DNA from: Lycium barbarum
Taxonomy: Eukaryota > Streptophyta > Magnoliopsida > Solanales > Solanaceae
NCBI RefSeq assembly: GCF_019175385.1
Contig: NC_083346.1
Span: forward strand, 57,999,821 to 58,063,820
DNA length: 64,000 bases
Direction: 5' to 3'
The notes beneath the pieces were generated by a model. The model was not told where the DNA came from. It searched no databases and saw only the letters and a program-made list of their open reading frames with translations. Positions 59,543 through 64,000 of the stretch are shown piece by piece. Each line of letters opens with the position of its first letter. Position 1 is the first letter of the stretch. The position numbers and the translations under genes were made by a program.

Positions 59543-60898
59543 TTAGCGTCCAACCAAAGCATAAATACGGTGCTGAGGACCGCTAGAGCTGAGAGCTCTG
59601 CCTCTGCCTCTACCATGGCCGAGTGGCGCATATGAACCTGGCCCCGTAGGGCGTACAGATGCTGAAGATCAGGCTACCGACCCTGATGGCTGGGTCCTAC
59701 CTCTACAATGTACTGAGGGGCAATCACGCATGATATGGCCTGGTCGGCCACATGAATAGCAAACATCTGAACCTGATCGGCATTGACCCCAATGCAACTT
59801 CCCACACTGGGAACATCGTGGCACGGGTGGCCTCGCCTGACCCGAATCACCCCTAAACTGGGACCCTGAAAAACTCGGACTCGGCCCTGAACGAGCAGAT
59901 CTATCAAATCTCTGGCCTGAAAACCTTGGAGGTGCACTGGTCATAGAATAGCATGAATGCCTGGAAAACTGCTACCGGTGCCCACCTCTAAACTCGCTCA
60001 TCGGACCCAAAGATCTAGCCCTCTTGTTATGTCCCCGATCTTGCTCACGTTCACTCCTCTGTTGTTGTAAACTTTCTTCTATGTTCTGAGCATGGGCCTA
60101 AATGCGTGCAATATCCATACCGTCCTGAAGGGAAGCAGTCAAACACCTATCCATCAAATGTGGCCCTAGGCCTTTAACAAATCGGTGTACCCGGTCACCC
60201 ATATCCGCTACCATGGTTGAAGCATACCTAGCCAAGGAGTTGAAGCGGAGACTGTACTCTAGAGCACTCATGCTACCTTGCCTCAAATTTAAGAATTTAT
60301 CGGCTCTAGCTCGTCGGACTTCTGGAGGCATATAATGACGGAGAAAAGCATCAACAAACTCTTGCCATACCGGGGGAGGTGCATTGGCCCCCCGTGAAGC
60401 CATCCAAACTGTATACCATTGGATTGAGACATCTCTCAATCTATATGACGCTAGCTCCACCGATTCGGTGTCCGAAGCATGTATCAATCGAAGCGTCCTC
60501 AACATACCATCAATAAAATCCTGAGGGTCCTTCTCCGGCTTTGACCCAAAGAATTCCGGAGGGTTTAAAGTAACGAAGTCACGGGCCCTTGCACTAACAG
60601 CCCTATCACCTCGCCCTGAACTTTGCCTCTGAGTCTGGGCCGTAACCAATTGAGTCAGCAAATTAACGGCCTCTTTCACATCTTGGCCCGAAGCATCTGG
60701 TGGAGGAGCTGGAGGTGCTGGAGCTAGGGCTGAAGCTACCTCACGCTCCTCAGTAAGAGGCACTGTCTGGGAGGACTGAGATTGAGCCGCACTCTGGGAC
60801 TCACTTTCCTCTACTACCGGTGGCGGTGCTCTTTCAGCCCGCTTTTCTACCACCGTCTTGCCCTTTTGGACTGTTGTAGCCTTTCTCTTTTTATGCAT
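59543..60898 (-). pseudogene. Element E gag
   Basis: ATG at 60898 (MHKKRKATTVQKGKTVVEKR). A Pro/Ala-rich linker is followed by a full capsid core (TLNPPEFFGSKPEKDP; ASYRLRDVSIQWYTVWMAS; PPVWQEFVDAFLRHYMPPE; LARYASTMVADMGDRVHRFV). The nucleocapsid has CSQCGKLHWGQC and the knuckle CYSCGRPGHIMRDC (near 59745). Stops lie at 60098, near 59973, at 59669 and near 59543. It shows what element B's gag has lost. Confidence 0.92.
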
Positions 60899-61092
60899 CT
60901 CTGAAATGCACAACACACAATTCAGGGACAAGAATTTCTTACATCATAGCTCTATCGCACGATTCTTATGAAGAAAGAAGGTTATTTATTCCTAAAATGT
61001 CCGCAGCTTCTTGTTTATAAGTGTGGCGCGCAACACACCCATAACTAAGAATCTACCAGACACGGCTCGTAGACACACCCTAGGACTGAACT

Positions 61093-61104
61093 GCTCTGAT
61101 ACCA
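61093..61104 (-). other. Primer-binding site of element E
   Basis: The minus strand TGGTATCAGAGC is the perfect initiator tRNA-Met complement, four bases from the 5' LTR. Confidence 0.92.
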
Positions 61105-61108
61105 CTTT

Positions 61109-63614
61109 TGTCACGACCCGTCTAGAGGGCCACAACGAGCACCCGGTGCTAGCCCACCCGGGCACCCTTGGCTTACACATATACTTACATCTAGGTGAGC
61201 CAAACGATTAACCATACATCTCTTTTTTTTAATCACGCCAGTCCCATTGGACGACAACATCTTTAAATCATCATTGACATCTATGCCACATCAAATGTAT
61301 ATAAGCCGACGAGGCTATCAAAAGATATACAAAATATAGTCCGACAAGTCCGGACACGTCTAATCATACACACGTGACTACGAGCCTCTAAGGAGAGTAT
61401 AACATATCACATGAGCGGGACAGGACCCCGCTATGCCCATAATTATGTACATAAAAGAATAAGTACCCAAAAGCTATGGCTCCGAATGAAATGGAGCTCT
61501 GCTGTGAAGTCTCTAAGAAAGCAGCTATGGATCAAGCATGTCTCCCTGTGCACCTGCGGGCATGACGCAGCGTCCAAAAACAGAAGGAAGTCAGTACGAA
61601 GAATGTACTGAGTATGTAAAGCATGATCAATATCAATATAGAAGCATAAATAGCAACATAAGAAATAGCATAGGATGGGAGATGGCAATATTGTCGTCAT
61701 ATGCACTTACTTGCCTTTCATAGGAACTTTCCCTTGCTAATACGTATTTGTGTACATACATCATTATCCGTATTCCGTGATAGTACCCGTACCATATTTG
61801 TGCTCGTATTCGTATACATGCCCTTATTCACATTCATATACATAGTCATATCATATTCGTACTCATATCATATACATAGCATTTCCATAGCATACCCGAC
61901 CACGTAGGATTGGTGTTTCATACATACTTGGCTAATCAAGGCTCAAGGTTACTCATACCTGGCCCTACCAAGGCTTCAGGGTCATCTGTACCCTCTGCAG
62001 AGGTGCGCGCACGTTACGTAATCGTATATATACTTATTTACATATCATACCCGGCTTTATAAGCTCGGGGTTCTATAATAGTCGTACATATACATAATAG
62101 CTCATAAACATCTTTACTATTAATCATCGTTATAATAATCGTCATCGTTATTATCATTATAGTCATCATCAATAGCATTATCACTACTATCGTTATCCAC
62201 CTCTCCTACCTTAATAGGCCTACTCGTAATACGAGAAACTTAGTACAATCGTAGCATATCAAGAACCGTGAGCTTACAAGCTCGGAAGATCAATTCATTT
62301 GGAAGACAACATACTCGTATAGAGGATTTAGATGTTTGGCCAAAGAACCCAGCCTTATGAAAGAAGGGTTAGCCTTACATACCTTTCCGTCGCACTATTC
62401 TACACTTGCGCGTTCCCCTCCAACGTTAGCGTTTCTACCTTCATTAAAGTCATACTATCATTAGAATCGATAGTTAGCACACATGGCTAAAACTAGGGGA
62501 AAATCGGACAACATTTCCTTCACATCATAATTCAACTCCCAAATGTCAACAATACATTCACAATATCATAACAATGGCCATTAGTCATTCACATTAACCA
62601 CATTCCTCAATTTACTTTCATTTGCCCATATATATGGCTATAACACATGATTTCGTCCATTCACATAAAATGTCTATTTCATGGTCTTTCAACGTCATTT
62701 ATAACCCATTCATTTCACAATATAACAACAATCATGATTCGATTCCAACTAATTCTCTAAATGGCACTATTCATCATTCATGACCCATTGTACCATATTC
62801 TTCTACACTCCAAGTATTTCAACTCTCCCATATCTTAAACAACATATAAACATCATGAATCTTACCTTAGATGTTATAGGAACAAGCTTTAGTTGATAAT
62901 ACTCCACTTTGAGCAAAACCCTAGTTTATCTCCATTTGGATTTCTTGACCTTGGATGATCTTTGATGGTTTTATTACTCTTGATTTACTTGTTTTATGTT
63001 GTTGGTCACCAAATATCTTTGAATTCTTGTGGATTAAATGTAAAGAGATGTTTTAGAGAGAAGGGGTGTGATGTAGAAGTGAAATGAAATAAGCCTTGGT
63101 CCCCTTATTTAATGACTTGAAAATCTGATTTGAAGTGCACAGTAGTCGTAAAATTGGTTTACGGTCCGTATTCCAGTTTACGGACCGTCCGTCATGGTCG
63201 TATTTAATCATAACAGAACCAGAAACTCAAACTGAAGCATGGTGATTTACGATCATGGTTTACGGGCCGTAAACCACTTTACGGTCCGTATTTTGGGTCG
63301 TATTTAAACATTGATCAATTGGCAGAAAGTTGAAGTTTTGGGAGCCAAAATACGACATGGCAGTTTACGTCCGTATACCACTTTACGGTCCGTATTTCAC
63401 TTTACGACCAACTGGCCAGAATGCAAGCCTGCAACTTTTCACATTTCCAAAACCTATAATTAGTCATTGTGGAGCACAACCTATCTCTTATCGCAATTGC
63501 CTTTGGAATCTTATTTAGGGTCATCAAATGTCATTTCTTACCCATGGAAACATCATACACTCGTGCTCATCACATTCACTTGCGTACCAACGAAAGATTT
63601 TCCGAGGTGTAACA
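61109..63614 (-). repeat. 5' LTR of element E
   Basis: Colinear with 53376-55883 and only 2 bp different in length. The palindrome array is at 63145-63410. Confidence 0.93.
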
Positions 63615-64000
63615 GGTTCCTGTATAGGAGCCGGTGCAGGTGCCGGTGCAGGAGCAGGAGCAGGTACAGGAGGACGAAGATGGGTCTGAGACTGGTTGGA
63701 TGGCAGTGACTTAGGCTCGGAGCTGCTATCTCTAAGGTGCAAATTAGATACACTTGGAGGTGTACCATTTGGAGAAGGAGAAGGAGAAGAAGACAAAGTG
63801 GCCGATGTGCTAGGAGATCTGCCACGTGGTGGGAAATACATAGGTATAGGTATAGAAGTAGGATAGGTAAATGATGCCGACTGAGGTGGTGCCGGCTGAA
63901 AGACCCATTGACCAGACTGGCCCTGCATAGAAGAGCCAAGCATAAAAAAAGAAGGTTGAGTAGACTGCATATGTGGAGCGGACGGAATGGACTTACTACT
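63615..64000 (-). pseudogene. CACTA Transposase_24-type gene, upstream exon part
   Basis: The minus strand reads a low-complexity leader: MQSTQPSFFMLGSSMQGQ from 63970, Ser/Pro-rich text, an (AP)n run (PVPAPAPAPAPAPAPIQEP, near 63620-63675), then element E. The codon phase at 63615 agrees with 53375 once one copy of the target pentamer is counted. The start codon may lie beyond the window. Confidence 0.7.

Larger units (their letters stand above)
53376..63614 (-). mobile_element. Element E: Ty3/gypsy (Del/Tekay-like chromovirus) with two LTRs, in a CACTA exon
   Basis: Minus-strand order: 5' LTR 61109-63614 (2,506 bp), primer site 61093-61104, gag 59543-60898, protease-RT 58262-59521, RNase H 57437-58261, integrase with chromodomain-like tail 56095-57436, PPT 55884-55897, 3' LTR 53376-55883 (2,508 bp). 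The flanks are GATTC (53371-53375) and GGTTC (63615-63619), a duplication with one difference. The LTRs agree at roughly 97% by eye, so it is the best-preserved and probably among the younger elements here. A handful of in-frame stops, but no large deletion, disable it. Confidence 0.93.
51173..64000 (-). mobile_element. CACTA (En/Spm) element, runs off the window, split by element E
   Basis: It begins CACTACTAAAAAAACGG, the typical terminus of En/Spm elements. The subterminal region 51181-51662 has many AAACCGACGG / CCGTCGGTTT repeats in both orientations. A Transposase_24-type gene is read on the minus strand in exons 51961-52429, 52520-52639, 52734-53012, 53091-53220 and 53299-53375, then after element E at 63615-64000. 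The far terminus is outside the window. No TNPD-type transposase is seen here. Confidence 0.85.

Overview
The window is plant nuclear DNA, probably from a Solanaceae or closely related asterid genome. That guess rests on the style of the mobile elements: Del/Tekay-like Ty3/gypsy elements with LTRs of the form TGTTACACC...GTGACA, Stowaway MITEs, Tourist MITEs, an L1-type LINE and a CACTA element. I see no bacterial operon, CRISPR array, rRNA or tRNA gene. Nearly all of the sequence is transposable elements, mostly nested. One host gene can be assembled from exons scattered between them.

The host gene lies on the minus strand, 45792 down to 29288. Four exons (45446-45792, 45066-45113, 41320-41392, 29288-29476) with GT/AG borders and compatible phases give an uninterrupted 218-residue product. 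It resembles LAX PANICLE 2-like proteins: an N-terminal half with LxLxL (EAR-like) motifs and a C-terminal RAWUL/ubiquitin-like region. Intron 2 (3.7 kb) holds MITEs. Intron 3 (11.8 kb) holds a 7.2-kb LINE inserted beside an inverted repeat, a degenerate tandem-repeat tract and two nested MITEs.

Left part, 1-29098. The 3' end and LTR of a Tat/Athila-like element (1-2734) is followed by a four-level nest. An old LTR (3048-4055 + 27718-29098) is split by element A (4056-27717, +). A's pol is split by element B (9126-21384, -, target duplication GTTCC) and by a solo LTR (21930-24217, duplication CAAGC). B's gag is split by another solo LTR (15863-18546, duplication GTTAT). The nest ends 189 bp beyond the stop codon of the host gene.

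Right part, 46498-64000. Unidentified repetitive DNA with a hairpin is split by a solo LTR (47003-49932, duplication GGCAC) that contains a perfect 351-bp tandem duplication. Next comes a 5'-truncated LINE remnant. A CACTA (En/Spm) element follows from 51173 and runs off the window; its Transposase_24-type gene is split in an exon by a 10.2-kb Ty3/gypsy element E (53376-63614, -) with two nearly equal LTRs.

All retroelement coding regions carry stops or frameshifts, so none is expected to be autonomous as written. Several LTRs share arrays of short palindromes related to TACGGACCGTA beside the likely TATA box. Similarity figures are judgements by eye; no alignment or database search was run.
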